Positions 34,169-42,634 of a stretch of 64,000 nucleotides of DNA are shown piece by piece. The stretch covers positions 1,674,001 through 1,738,000 of the forward strand of contig JADJWK010000001.1 of NCBI GenBank assembly GCA_016716405.1. Reading direction: 5' to 3'. The number at the start of each line of letters is the position of its first letter. Position 1 is the stretch's first letter. The notes below the pieces were generated by a model. That model made no database searches. It had not been told where the DNA came from and saw nothing but the letters and a program-made list of their open reading frames with translations. The position numbers and the translations under genes are program-made. This DNA is from Candidatus Melainabacteria bacterium. Its GTDB lineage: Bacteria; Cyanobacteriota; Vampirovibrionia; Obscuribacterales; Obscuribacteraceae.

Positions 34169-34542
34169 GGCGAGCACGAGAAAAGGGGTTCCTTCTTTAT
34201 GATTATCACAGATCGTACGCGCCTACCTGCTGTCCCCGGCTCGAGAGCGACTGTGCCGGCGCTCGATTCGATGATGCCGTGCTCGTCTCCGGCCGGTCTG
34301 TGAGTCAGGTTCGGCTGATTCCGGACCTCGGCATAGCCCATGTCTATCGTAAGCGACTTGAGACCGGCGTCCATGACAGCTCTGTTGGCATCCGGCTTGC
34401 TCACGACCCCGGCTAGAATTCGAAGCGCCGGCTGGTATTTGCCCCGGGTGGCTTTCCGGTAAGCAGCATCGGAGAAGACGAAAGACCCCGGCTGCACTTC
34501 GGAAATGCCCTCATGAGACGCGCATCCACCAGCTTCGATGGT
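34165..34542 (-). pseudogene. Remnant of a D-threonine aldolase / D-serine dehydratase-like gene
   Basis: The frame is open from 34542 (just inside an in-frame stop at 34545-34543) to 34165, 125 codons. It matches the C-terminal D-ser_dehydrat-like domain: AGGCASHEGISEVQPGSFVFSDAAY, then ALRILAGVVSKPDANRAVMDAGLKSLTIDMG, then DEHGIIE. The whole N-terminal PLP barrel is missing, and the frame turns into unrelated sequence (VIIIKKEPLF) where the metal-binding His-x-Cys/Asp segment should be. A GTG at 34497 could start a 110-aa peptide, but it would be non-functional as an aldolase. It abuts the hypF stop. Confidence 0.72.
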
Positions 34543-34547
34543 TCACC

Positions 34548-36845
34548 TCATTCTATAAAGCATGCCATAGCCGCCTGCCCAAGGCTGATACCGCCGTCGT
34601 TGGCGGGCACCCTGGCATTAAACAGCAGCTCGAGCTCAGGCGCCATGGTCCGGAGCTCCGAAGCGAAGAGGTCGATGAGGAGCATATTCTGCATGACACC
34701 ACCGGAGATGGCGACAGCCGAGAGCCCCTGCTCTTCGCAAAGGGTCGTCGCCGCAACAGCCATACCGCGGGCAAGACCGAGATGAAAGGCCCGGGCGATC
34801 TCCTCCCGGGGCTTGCCAGCTGTTCTTTCGGCGATCAATTCGGACAGGGCCTCTCTCCAGTCGAGAATGTGCTGCTCAGCATCGTATCTGAATGGATAAG
34901 CGCGTGAGCAGGCCGAGGAGCGGGCCTGGTGCTCCAGCCAGACAGCCGCCTGGGCCTCGAAGGTCACCTCCTTCTTGAAACCGGTGAGGGCGGCGGCGGC
35001 ATCGAAAAGGCGCCCCGCCGAAGTGGTCGGCCGGCACTGGAGATCTTTCTCAAGCATTTTCATAGACATCTCGAATCGTTTTTCTGGAAAGTCGAAGGGC
35101 GGCTCCAGCAATCTTGCGGCGAGGTCTTCGGGCAGTTCCCGGATGAAGCCGGCAGCCGCTTGAGCAGGCGACCTGGCCGCGGCGTCGCCGCCCGGCATGG
35201 CGAGATAGCGCAGAGAAGCGACTCGCTGGAAGCCGGAGGCAAGGGAGCCGGCGAAGAACTCGCCACCCCAGATGGCCTCGTCGTCGCCCCAGCCGGTTCC
35301 GTCGAAGGCTATGCCCAGAACGCGTTTGTCGAAAAGACGATGCTCCGCCAGAACCGAGGCGACATGGGCCCGGTGGTGCTGGATCTCCACCCGGCGCAGG
35401 CAGGAGAGCTCCCGTCCGAACTGGCTCGACCGGTACTGGGGATGCCTGTCGAGGCAGACCGTCAGGTCACTATAGGCGATACCATACATAGAGGTGAGAT
35501 CTTGCACTGTCTGTCTGAACGCGTCATAACAAGAGGTTTGCTCGAGATCGCCGATATACTGGCTGACAAAAGCCTGACCGTCTACCACGAGAGTGATGGT
35601 GTTCTTCAGATCGGCACCCAGAGCGAGCACCGGCTTGTCCGCGGGCAGAGTGGTGACGGCTCCCGGGGCATAGCCGCGCCCCCGGCGAATCATATGCAGA
35701 CCGAGACTGCTGCTTGCCACCACCGAATCGTCCACTCTTCTCTGAATCGGGCGATCGCCGATGAGAAAAGCATCGGCGATGCCCTCGAGATCGGCAAGGG
35801 CGTCTTCATCGCGATAAGCGATGGGCTCGTTTGAGCGGTTGGCGCTGGTGAGCACGAGATACTCCGGCGCTCCATGCTGGAAGAGAAGATGATGAAGGGG
35901 GGTGTAGGGAAGCATTATCCCCAGGTCTAGATTGTCCGGGGCGAGAAGATCCTGATTCAGGAGATTGTTCTTCACGGATTCATTGAGGCGACTGCGGGCA
36001 AGCACTATCGGTCGGGCGGCAGAGAGAAGTTCTCTCATCGTTTCCGGCGCGAGCTCTACTATGAGGCTGGCATGCTCCGGGGACCTGGCCATAACGGCGA
36101 AGGGTTTCTCCTTGCGGTACTTTCTCCGGCGCAGAAGCTCGAGGGCTGTGTCATTGCCGGCGTCGAGGGCGAGATGATAGCCGCCCAAGCCTTTTAGCGC
36201 CAGGATCTTGCCTTCGTTCAAGAGACGGCAGGCTTCCTCGATAGCCTCTGTGCCGGAGAGGGCGCCAAGACGGAAGTCGGGACCGCAGCGGGAGCAGGCT
36301 ACCGGCTGGGCGTGAAACCTTCGGTCTGCGGGGTTCTCATAACCGGTCCGGCAGTGATCGCACATGGGCCAGCCTGCCATGGTGGTGGCAGGTCTGTCGT
36401 AGGGCAGGGACTTGATTATGGAGTATCGCGGACCGCAGTTGGTGCAATTGACATAGGGGTATTTATAGTACGGACTCAAAGGATCATCGAGATCCTCCAG
36501 GCATGCGGGGCATACCACCATATCCGGCGATATGCGAGTCGTGATTCTGTCCCCGGATTTGCTTTCGACAATGGCGAACTCTTCCAGCTCCTCGGGATCG
36601 CATGGATCGCTGTCGAGAGAATCGATGCGGGCGGCAGGCGGAATCCGGTCCGGCAGCTCGGCCTGGAAAGAGGCGATTCTATCCTCTTCGCCTTCGATAT
36701 GAATCTCGACTCCGGCTTCGTCGTTCAGGACCCATCCGCAAAGTCCATGCTCTCGAGCGAGCCGATAGACGAAGGGGCGAAAGCCGACTCCCTGGACAGT
36801 TCCTTTGATTCTCAGCCGGCATGCTTTTCTTCTGGTAGTGCGCAT
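34548..36845 (-). CDS. hypF: Carbamoyltransferase HypF, hydrogenase maturation
   Basis: 765 aa, full length. Makes the thiocarbamate on HypE from carbamoyl phosphate, precursor of the CN ligands of [NiFe] hydrogenase. The N-terminal acylphosphatase domain (RIKGTVQGVGFRPFVYRLA) is followed by two zinc-finger pairs (VCPACLEDL ... NCTNCGPRYS; MCDHCRTGY ... ACSRCGPDF). A YrdC-like domain comes next, and then the Kae1-like domain with HHRAHVASVLAEH and the SGGVMQN motif. Fourteen bases after hypE. Confidence 0.97.
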   Translation of the reverse strand: MRTTRRKACRLRIKGTVQGVGFRPFVYRLAREHGLCGWVLNDEAGVEIHIEGEEDRIASFQAELPDRIPPAARIDSLDSDPCDPEELEEFAIVESKSGDRITTRISPDMVVCPACLEDLDDPLSPYYKYPYVNCTNCGPRYSIIKSLPYDRPATTMAGWPMCDHCRTGYENPADRRFHAQPVACSRCGPDFRLGALSGTEAIEEACRLLNEGKILALKGLGGYHLALDAGNDTALELLRRRKYRKEKPFAVMARSPEHASLIVELAPETMRELLSAARPIVLARSRLNESVKNNLLNQDLLAPDNLDLGIMLPYTPLHHLLFQHGAPEYLVLTSANRSNEPIAYRDEDALADLEGIADAFLIGDRPIQRRVDDSVVASSSLGLHMIRRGRGYAPGAVTTLPADKPVLALGADLKNTITLVVDGQAFVSQYIGDLEQTSCYDAFRQTVQDLTSMYGIAYSDLTVCLDRHPQYRSSQFGRELSCLRRVEIQHHRAHVASVLAEHRLFDKRVLGIAFDGTGWGDDEAIWGGEFFAGSLASGFQRVASLRYLAMPGGDAAARSPAQAAAGFIRELPEDLAARLLEPPFDFPEKRFEMSMKMLEKDLQCRPTTSAGRLFDAAAALTGFKKEVTFEAQAAVWLEHQARSSACSRAYPFRYDAEQHILDWREALSELIAERTAGKPREEIARAFHLGLARGMAVAATTLCEEQGLSAVAISGGVMQNMLLIDLFASELRTMAPELELLFNARVPANDGGISLGQAAMACFIE

Positions 36846-36859
36846 ATCTCTCGAATCTC

Positions 36860-37906
36860 TCAGCAGATACGAGGGAGCTGATCGCCCACCAGCATATCGA
36901 CGATGCGGCTCGAGCCATAGGGGGTGATGGCGGTCAGGCGTGCATTGCGCTGGGAGCCTATCTCGCCGATGATGGCGGCTTCCTCGCCGCCTCTGACGCT
37001 CCTGATCGCGGCAAGAGCCCGGTCGGCAGCTCCGGCGGCTACTACCGCCAGGAACTGACCTTCGTTGGCCACATGCAAGACATCGAGACCGAGCACTTCG
37101 CAGGCTCCCCTCACAGTATCTCTCACCGGGATCTTCGTGTCCTCGATAACGATGGTTCGACGGCAGTCTCCGGCCAGCTCGTTCAGGGAGGTGGCCACCC
37201 CCCCTCTGGTCGGATCCCGCATCCAGCGCACCGATCGGCCGCAGGCTTGCAGCAGGGCGTCGACGAAGGGCCAGACGCTGCGGCTGTCCGAGCGCAGGTC
37301 AGCCTCGATATCAAGCTCTCCCCGGGCAAGAAGAACGGTGATACCGTGGTCGCCTATGGGACCGGTGAGGATGATCCTGTCTCCGGGCTCGACGGCTTCG
37401 GGATCGAGAGCGACCCCGGAGACAGGCTCTCCGATACCGCTGGTGGTTATATATATGCCGTCTGCTTTGCCGTGCTCGACGACTTTGGTGTCGCCCCCCA
37501 CCACCGGCACGCCGGACGATGACGAGGCTCCAGCCATGGCGTCCAGGGCTTCCTCCACCACAGCGGTGGCGGTGCCGGCTTCCAGAATCAGGGTGGCAAG
37601 TATTGCCAGAGGACGAGCTCCCGAGACGGCCAGGTCGTTGATAGTACCGTTCACGGCCAGAGAGCCGATATTGCCGCCCGGGAAAGTCAGGGGTTTGACG
37701 ACGAAGCTGTCGGAGGTGAAGGCCAGGGGTCTGCCTCCCACGTCTACAATGGCTGCGTCTGCAAGCTTGTTCAGAACGGGATTGGCCAGCCTTGGAAGAA
37801 TCAGGCCCTCGATCAGGCGGCGGCTGGCTTTGCCTCCGGCACCATGGGCAAGCTCGATCTGCCTGTCTCGAAACTCCTCAGCCAATCCTGTTCTTTTCTC
37901 CGACAT
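36860..37906 (-). CDS. hypE: Hydrogenase maturation protein HypE
   Basis: 348 aa. AIR-synthase-like ATPase that dehydrates the thiocarbamate to thiocyanate on its last residue. The protein ends LPRIC, the required C-terminal Cys. ELAHGAGGKASRRLI and FTSDSFVVKPLTFPGG mark the ATP and substrate sites, and MRDPTRGGVATSLNE is typical. It overlaps hypD by 29 bases, so they are translationally coupled. Confidence 0.97.
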   Translation of the reverse strand: MSEKRTGLAEEFRDRQIELAHGAGGKASRRLIEGLILPRLANPVLNKLADAAIVDVGGRPLAFTSDSFVVKPLTFPGGNIGSLAVNGTINDLAVSGARPLAILATLILEAGTATAVVEEALDAMAGASSSSGVPVVGGDTKVVEHGKADGIYITTSGIGEPVSGVALDPEAVEPGDRIILTGPIGDHGITVLLARGELDIEADLRSDSRSVWPFVDALLQACGRSVRWMRDPTRGGVATSLNELAGDCRRTIVIEDTKIPVRDTVRGACEVLGLDVLHVANEGQFLAVVAAGAADRALAAIRSVRGGEEAAIIGEIGSQRNARLTAITPYGSSRIVDMLVGDQLPRIC

Positions 37907-39020
37907 AATTGAAATAAGCCGCGCAGGATCCTTCCGAGGAGACCATCAGGGCTCCCACCGGACGCTCCGGAGTGCATTCCCTGCCGAAGAGCGCGCACTG
38001 ATGAGGCTTCATCAAGCCCTTGAGGACCTGTCCGCAAGGGGCGTCATCGTGACGTTTGCCGCTCCGGCAGGTATCTGCGTCTCTTTCGATCCGGTGTTTA
38101 GCCAGCAGGGACGCATGTTTTACCTCGGCGTCGAATTCTTTGAACTCTTCGGTCAACCTCACCGCCGATGCGGCTATCGAGCCCAGTCCCCGCCACTGGA
38201 AGTCTTTTCTGAGCTCGAAGACTCGCGCGAGGACCTGCTTCGCCGTTGGATTGGCATCCCAGGAGACGACTCGCGCATATTGATTCTCGACCCTGGCTTC
38301 CCCGGCTTTCAATTGCCTGACCAGCATCAAGAGGGACTGGAGGATATCCAGGGGCTCGAAGCCCGATACGATGACGGGCTTCTTGTATTCTCTGGCGATC
38401 TCCTCATAGGCGCCGGCACCGATCACGGTGGCGACATGGCCGGGACCGACGAAGCCGTCTATCTTCATGTCCGGGTCGTCCAGGACCGCTCTCATGGGCG
38501 GTATCACAGTGACGTGGTTGACGAAGACCGAGAAATTAGTCAGTCCCATCTCTTGTGCCTGCAGGACCGTGAGAGCCGTGGCCGGCGCCGTGGTCTCGAA
38601 GCCGATGGCGAAAAAGACAACGGACCTGTCGGGGTGTGTTCTGGCGATCTTGAGCGCATCGAGAGGCGAGTAGACCATGCGGATGTCGAGCCCTTTCGCT
38701 TTCATCTCGAGCGGGCTGCCCTCATAGCCGGGGACGCGCATCATGTCACCATATACAGTGAGAATCACGTCCGGTACCCGGGCGATGGCGAGACCCTCGT
38801 CGACTCTATCCATTGGCAATATGCAGACCGGGCAGCCCGGTCCGTGAATAAGCTCGATTCCAGGAGGCAGCAATTGCTCGAGCCCGAAGCGGTAGATGGC
38901 GTGGGTATGACCGCCGCAGACCTCCATGATCCGGTAATGCGAATCACCAACCAGGGACTTTATCTCCCCGGCGGTTTTCATCAGGAGCTCGGGGTCGCGA
39001 AACTCGTCTACAAATTTCAT
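37878..39020 (-). CDS. hypD: Hydrogenase maturation protein HypD
   Basis: 380 aa. Iron-sulfur scaffold on which the Fe(CN)2CO unit is built with HypC. The conserved Cys motifs are visible: MEVCGGHTHAIYRFG (about residue 39), HGPGCPVC (about residue 65), and the C-terminal [4Fe-4S] Cys set (DTCRSGKRHDDAPCGQVLKG ... CALFGRECTPERPVGALMVSSEGSCAAY). It overlaps hypC by four bases (ATGA). Confidence 0.97.
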   Translation of the reverse strand: MKFVDEFRDPELLMKTAGEIKSLVGDSHYRIMEVCGGHTHAIYRFGLEQLLPPGIELIHGPGCPVCILPMDRVDEGLAIARVPDVILTVYGDMMRVPGYEGSPLEMKAKGLDIRMVYSPLDALKIARTHPDRSVVFFAIGFETTAPATALTVLQAQEMGLTNFSVFVNHVTVIPPMRAVLDDPDMKIDGFVGPGHVATVIGAGAYEEIAREYKKPVIVSGFEPLDILQSLLMLVRQLKAGEARVENQYARVVSWDANPTAKQVLARVFELRKDFQWRGLGSIAASAVRLTEEFKEFDAEVKHASLLAKHRIERDADTCRSGKRHDDAPCGQVLKGLMKPHQCALFGRECTPERPVGALMVSSEGSCAAYFNYVGEKNRIG

Positions 39021-39298
39021 TCGCTCTCGACCTCGAACATATAGCCTTCAGCCTCGGCCCGGGACTGGGCAGCCTCGCCAAGCACGGCCAGGGCCTCCAG
39101 TTGCTCCAGGGCCTGCTCTTCGCTTATCTTGCCCATGGCGAAACCGACATGAATGAGTACCCAGTCTCCCTCTGCCAGACCCTGGTCCTTGATCAGATCG
39201 ACATTGATCTGCCGCTTCACCCCGGAGATATCCGCCCGGGCGAAGTGCCGGTCCCTGTCGACGAACTCTTCTATTTTGCCGGGAATGGCAAGACACAT
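39017..39298 (-). CDS. hypC: Hydrogenase maturation chaperone HypC
   Basis: 93 aa. It starts MCLAIPGKI, with the essential Cys2 after Met removal, which binds the iron of the active-site precursor and contacts HypD. WVLIHVGFAMGKISEEQA is the family's C-terminal helix region. First gene of the hypCDEF operon; divergent from hypA with an 86-bp gap. Confidence 0.96.
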   Translation of the reverse strand: MCLAIPGKIEEFVDRDRHFARADISGVKRQINVDLIKDQGLAEGDWVLIHVGFAMGKISEEQALEQLEALAVLGEAAQSRAEAEGYMFEVESE

Positions 39299-39384
39299 GA
39301 TCCGGTCCAGTGAAGGGCTATTGCAGGCTGGAGACCGACATTATATCTTAAAAGGTGAGAATTTGAGGCAAGCGGGATCCCTCG

Positions 39385-39747
39385 ATGCACGAGCTGTCGA
39401 TCGCAAAATCCTTGATAGAGCTGGCCTGCGTTGAAGCCGAGAAAGTCGGAAAAAAGGTCGAGGCTGTGCATATCAGAGTGGGTGCCATGAGCGGCGTGGT
39501 GCCGGAGACTCTTGTCATTGCCTACGAGTTCGCCAGTCAGTCGACCATTCTGGAGGGCTCCCGGCTGATCATCGAAGCCGTGCCGGTCTCGATTTTCTGC
39601 CAGCCCTGCGGCAAGATTCAAGTGCTGCCCGGGATACAGAGCTTCGCCTGTCCGGCCTGCGGAGTGACGAGCTGCGACCTGAGAGCCGGCCGCGAGCTGG
39701 ATATCACAGCCCTGGAAGTGGTTGACTCGGTTGCTTTTGCCGAGTAA
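39385..39747 (+). CDS. hypA: Nickel-insertion protein HypA
   Basis: 120 aa. It starts MHELSIAKSL with His2, the nickel ligand, and has the zinc-binding pairs CQPCGK and CPACGV (residues about 74-96). It delivers nickel to the large hydrogenase subunit with HypB. It is on the opposite strand to the other hyp genes. The last 44 bases overlap the end of hypB, tail to tail. Confidence 0.95.
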   Translation: MHELSIAKSLIELACVEAEKVGKKVEAVHIRVGAMSGVVPETLVIAYEFASQSTILEGSRLIIEAVPVSIFCQPCGKIQVLPGIQSFACPACGVTSCDLRAGRELDITALEVVDSVAFAE

Positions 39748-40507
39748 GCCCTTTGAGAAGATGGGCCAGGAGGCTCTCGATTCCTTCCCCGGTCTTGGCT
39801 GATACCTCGAAAAGAGGCGCCTTCGGATTGATCGCTCGAATGTTCTCGATGGCCAGGTCCCGGTCGAATTCGCAGGCTTCGGCGAGATCAATCTTGCTGA
39901 TTACGATGGAATCGGCGAAGCGGAACAGGGGCGGATACTTGAGAGGCTTGTCCTCGCCTTCGGTGACCGAAAGCATTGCCAGGCGCGATGACTCCCCGAG
40001 ATCGAAAGTGGCGGGGCAGACCAGATTGCCGACATTCTCGATGAAAAGAATATCGAGATCTCGGACAGCCAGCTCGGAAAGGGCGCGGCTGACCATATCG
40101 GCGTCGAGATGACAGAGGGTGCCGGTACTCACCTGCACCACCGGAGCTCCGGTCTCCCGGAGCCGCCTGGCGTCATTGTCGGTCTCGAGATCGCCGACTA
40201 TGACTCCGCATTTCTTCCTGCCGGCGAGCTTTTCGATAAGGCGCTTGAGCAAAGTGGTTTTTCCCGAGCCCGGGGAGGAAAGGACATTTACGGCCAGAAC
40301 CTCGATACCCTGGAAAAACCCCCGGTTGCGCTCCGCCTTGAGATCATTGGCGCTCATGATGCTTTTGTGGACGGCGATCAGATCGGTTTTGCGGCCCTGA
40401 GCATGATCATGACTGTGAGTGTAGCGATTGCCGTGCTCGTCTATATGCTCATGTTCGTTAGGGTCGTGCTCTTGAGGCGGCAGACCGCATCCGCATTCCG
40501 TGCACAT
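39704..40507 (-). CDS. hypB: Hydrogenase nickel GTPase HypB
   Basis: 267 aa from ATG 40507; an open frame extends to 40744 but lacks HypB sequence. It begins MCTECGCG, the high-affinity Ni motif CxxCGCG. A short His-rich stretch follows (HDPNEHEHIDEHGNRYTHSHDHA, residues 14-36, nine His), as in nickel-storing HypB. The G-domain has GSGKTTLLKRL, the nickel/zinc-site Cys in STGTLCHLDADMV, ENVGNLVCP and NKID-equivalent SKIDL. Its C-terminal tail is longer than usual and is encoded opposite hypA. Confidence 0.96.
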   Translation of the reverse strand: MCTECGCGLPPQEHDPNEHEHIDEHGNRYTHSHDHAQGRKTDLIAVHKSIMSANDLKAERNRGFFQGIEVLAVNVLSSPGSGKTTLLKRLIEKLAGRKKCGVIVGDLETDNDARRLRETGAPVVQVSTGTLCHLDADMVSRALSELAVRDLDILFIENVGNLVCPATFDLGESSRLAMLSVTEGEDKPLKYPPLFRFADSIVISKIDLAEACEFDRDLAIENIRAINPKAPLFEVSAKTGEGIESLLAHLLKGLTRQKQPSQPLPGL

Positions 40508-40643
40508 ATTTATTGAATTCCTCTGTGGCGCCCAAACAAAGATTAGCAGATACCGTACAGCCCCGGAAGTGTTTGGCAGATGATCGCCATGCCGGCAGGG
40601 TCCCCTATCATGCAATTGTCGGCTGGTATTTCGAGGAGCGGAC

Positions 40644-41903
40644 ATGGCGAACTTGACAGGCAGGCAACAATTGCTTCTCGCCAGGGAGATCGATCGCTGG
40701 CATTCAGAGAGGATCATCGACGACAGTCTCGCGGCGAGACTCAAGGGGCTTTACCCTGATCGCGGTTTCAGCCACGGGCTGAGCAGTTCTCTTACTCTTA
40801 TCGGGGCGATTCTGGTGGGTCTTGGAGCGCTGCTGTTCATAGCAGCCAACTGGCAGGCGATGACGGTGGCGGCGAAGCTGGCGGTGATGATCCTGGCGAC
40901 TTTGATCGCTAATTACAGCGGCTGGTGCCTGCGTTTCGAGCCAGGCAAACGACCTCGTCTCGGGGAAGGTCTCTTAATGCTCGGATGTCTTTTCTACGGG
41001 GGCAGTATCTGGCTCATCGCCCAGACTTTCAATTTCGACGTCAATTTTTCCACCGGTCTTCTCCTCTGGTCGCTGGGAGCCCTTGCTTCGGCTCTGTCCA
41101 CCCGAATTCCGGCGCTGGGCTGTCTGACTGCGGTGCTTACCGGGCTCTGGGCTTTCGACTGCGATCGAGCCGGTATTCTGTCCAACGGTTCCGTGGAGCA
41201 TCTTCCTTATTTTCTCGTCGGTCTGATTGGCTGCACAGGTCTGGCTTTCTATCTTAGAAGCCCGGCAGTCGTCTGGATCAATATGGTCTGGGGCGGTCTC
41301 TGGCTCATGCTCTGGTCGCCGGCGCATAGCCTTGCCCTGCTTCTCTGGGGCGTTGCCATACTGGGCGCCTTCTTTCACTTCCGCGAGACCCGGCCTGTTT
41401 TTTCAGGACCGTTTCTCTATGGGGGCTCGATTGCCACCCTCGGGGCTCTTCTGATACTGACTGCCGGCTCATTTTCCTCTGGCTCCGCTGATGTTTCAAA
41501 CGGTATATTTCTCTTGTTGAGCGCCGCTCTTGTGGTGTTGATGGTGGTGGCGGTAAAACAGCCGGCCAGAGTGCCGGAGCTCGCCTTTCTCGGGGCTCTC
41601 GCGGTGTCTTCCTGTCTCTTTTCGGTAGGTCCCGAGACTAGTGTCAGGTTGTTCGCCAATGTCGCCCTGCTCGGTCTGATTGCCGGTATGGTCTACACAG
41701 GACTCAAACGAGTCGGCAGCGCCGGTATGATCAATGTCGCCATCGTCTTTTTCGTCTTCGATATCATCTCGAGATATTTCGATTTCTTCTACACGATGAT
41801 GGACCGCTCGGTCTTCTTTCTTTCCGGAGGAGTGGTGCTGATGGTGGCAGGCACTCTGGCCGAGCGCGGCAGAAGAAAGATGGTCGACGGCCTGACGATT
41901 TGA
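40644..41903 (+). CDS. DUF2157 membrane protein
   Basis: 419 aa. A 45-residue cytoplasmic helical head (LLLAREIDRWHSERIIDDSLAARLKGLYP), typical of DUF2157, precedes about twelve hydrophobic segments starting with SLTLIGAILVGLGALLFIAANW. Function is unknown for the family. It is followed four bases later by the frame of a GDYXXLXY protein; these two families commonly occur together, so they probably form one membrane unit. Divergent from hypB. Confidence 0.88.
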   Translation: MANLTGRQQLLLAREIDRWHSERIIDDSLAARLKGLYPDRGFSHGLSSSLTLIGAILVGLGALLFIAANWQAMTVAAKLAVMILATLIANYSGWCLRFEPGKRPRLGEGLLMLGCLFYGGSIWLIAQTFNFDVNFSTGLLLWSLGALASALSTRIPALGCLTAVLTGLWAFDCDRAGILSNGSVEHLPYFLVGLIGCTGLAFYLRSPAVVWINMVWGGLWLMLWSPAHSLALLLWGVAILGAFFHFRETRPVFSGPFLYGGSIATLGALLILTAGSFSSGSADVSNGIFLLLSAALVVLMVVAVKQPARVPELAFLGALAVSSCLFSVGPETSVRLFANVALLGLIAGMVYTGLKRVGSAGMINVAIVFFVFDIISRYFDFFYTMMDRSVFFLSGGVVLMVAGTLAERGRRKMVDGLTI

Positions 41904-41931
41904 CGACTTGATTGTCTGGAGGGAGGCGCTC

Positions 41932-42474
41932 GTGAACGCACATATAACCGAATACGGTCATCGAAGATGGACCTTGAAGCTCGCTGTTCTTTTTCAAATC
42001 GCCGTTCTGGTCAGTCTTGCGGTACCGCCGGTGGTTACTCTCAATTCGGGAACAACCATATGCGTGGAGACCGTGCCTGTTGATCCCTGGAATATGTTTC
42101 GAGGCGACTATATCCGGCTCGGTTATGATTTCGGACGTGTAAGCGTGGACCGGAACGTCGACTCCGGCGGTATCGTTTATGTAACCCTCAGGCGAGATGC
42201 CGGCGGAAAGTGGCAGGCTGTCCATGCCGGTCCCGAGCGCCCCCAGCCGCTTGCCGGACAGATAGTTCTCCGGGGAATAGCCGAATACGGCTCGGCTTCC
42301 AGCCTGCCTGTGAAATTCGGGATCGAGCAGGTGTTTGTTGCCGAGGGAAAAGGCAAACGATTCAACAGCGCTGACAGGCTCAAGGTCGATCTGAGCGTAG
42401 ACGATAAGGGACGGGCCGTGATCAAGCGAGTCCGGGCCGGTGATGAAGAGGTTTACAGGCTCCGCTTGCTCTGA
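41932..42474 (+). CDS. GDYXXLXY-family membrane protein
   Basis: 180 aa from GTG 41932, chosen because GGAGGGAGG lies six bases upstream; a TTG at 41908 is in frame. One N-terminal membrane helix (LAVLFQIAVLVSLAVPPVVTL) anchors an exposed domain bearing the family signature FRGDYIRLGYDF (residues about 55-66). Function is unknown. It sits directly after the DUF2157 gene, its usual partner. Confidence 0.9.
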   Translation: MNAHITEYGHRRWTLKLAVLFQIAVLVSLAVPPVVTLNSGTTICVETVPVDPWNMFRGDYIRLGYDFGRVSVDRNVDSGGIVYVTLRRDAGGKWQAVHAGPERPQPLAGQIVLRGIAEYGSASSLPVKFGIEQVFVAEGKGKRFNSADRLKVDLSVDDKGRAVIKRVRAGDEEVYRLRLL

Positions 42475-42581
42475 TCGATGCTTTGGAAGTGAACAGATCT
42501 TTACTTGTTCGATCGGAACTATCACTGAGGCCTAGCGTCCGTTTTACAATCTAACACTGGCCGCGGCTATCATAGAATGGT

Positions 42582-42600
42582 GCCCTCCTGGAGGGCTTTT
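42582..42600 (+). terminator. Small terminator-like hairpin between GDYXXLXY and PBP genes
   Basis: GCCCTC, loop CTG, GAGGGC, followed by TTTT. It is 107 bases after the preceding stop and 30 bases before the PBP start, so it could be a terminator, or part of the PBP leader. Confidence 0.45.
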
Positions 42601-42634
42601 GCCACAGACTGCGAGCTAGATTCGGGTGAGTCAT

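Noticed and set aside
7270..37460. Frequent TATATA strings and ATA codons inside G+C-rich genes
   Set aside because: Looks enriched by eye (for example near 7280, 7755, 37450), but I did not count it against expectation, so I do not claim a signal.
37065..39044. 659-codon plus-strand frame opposite hypE-hypD
   Set aside because: hypE and hypD are certain from their Cys motifs and end residues; the plus frame reads as noise.
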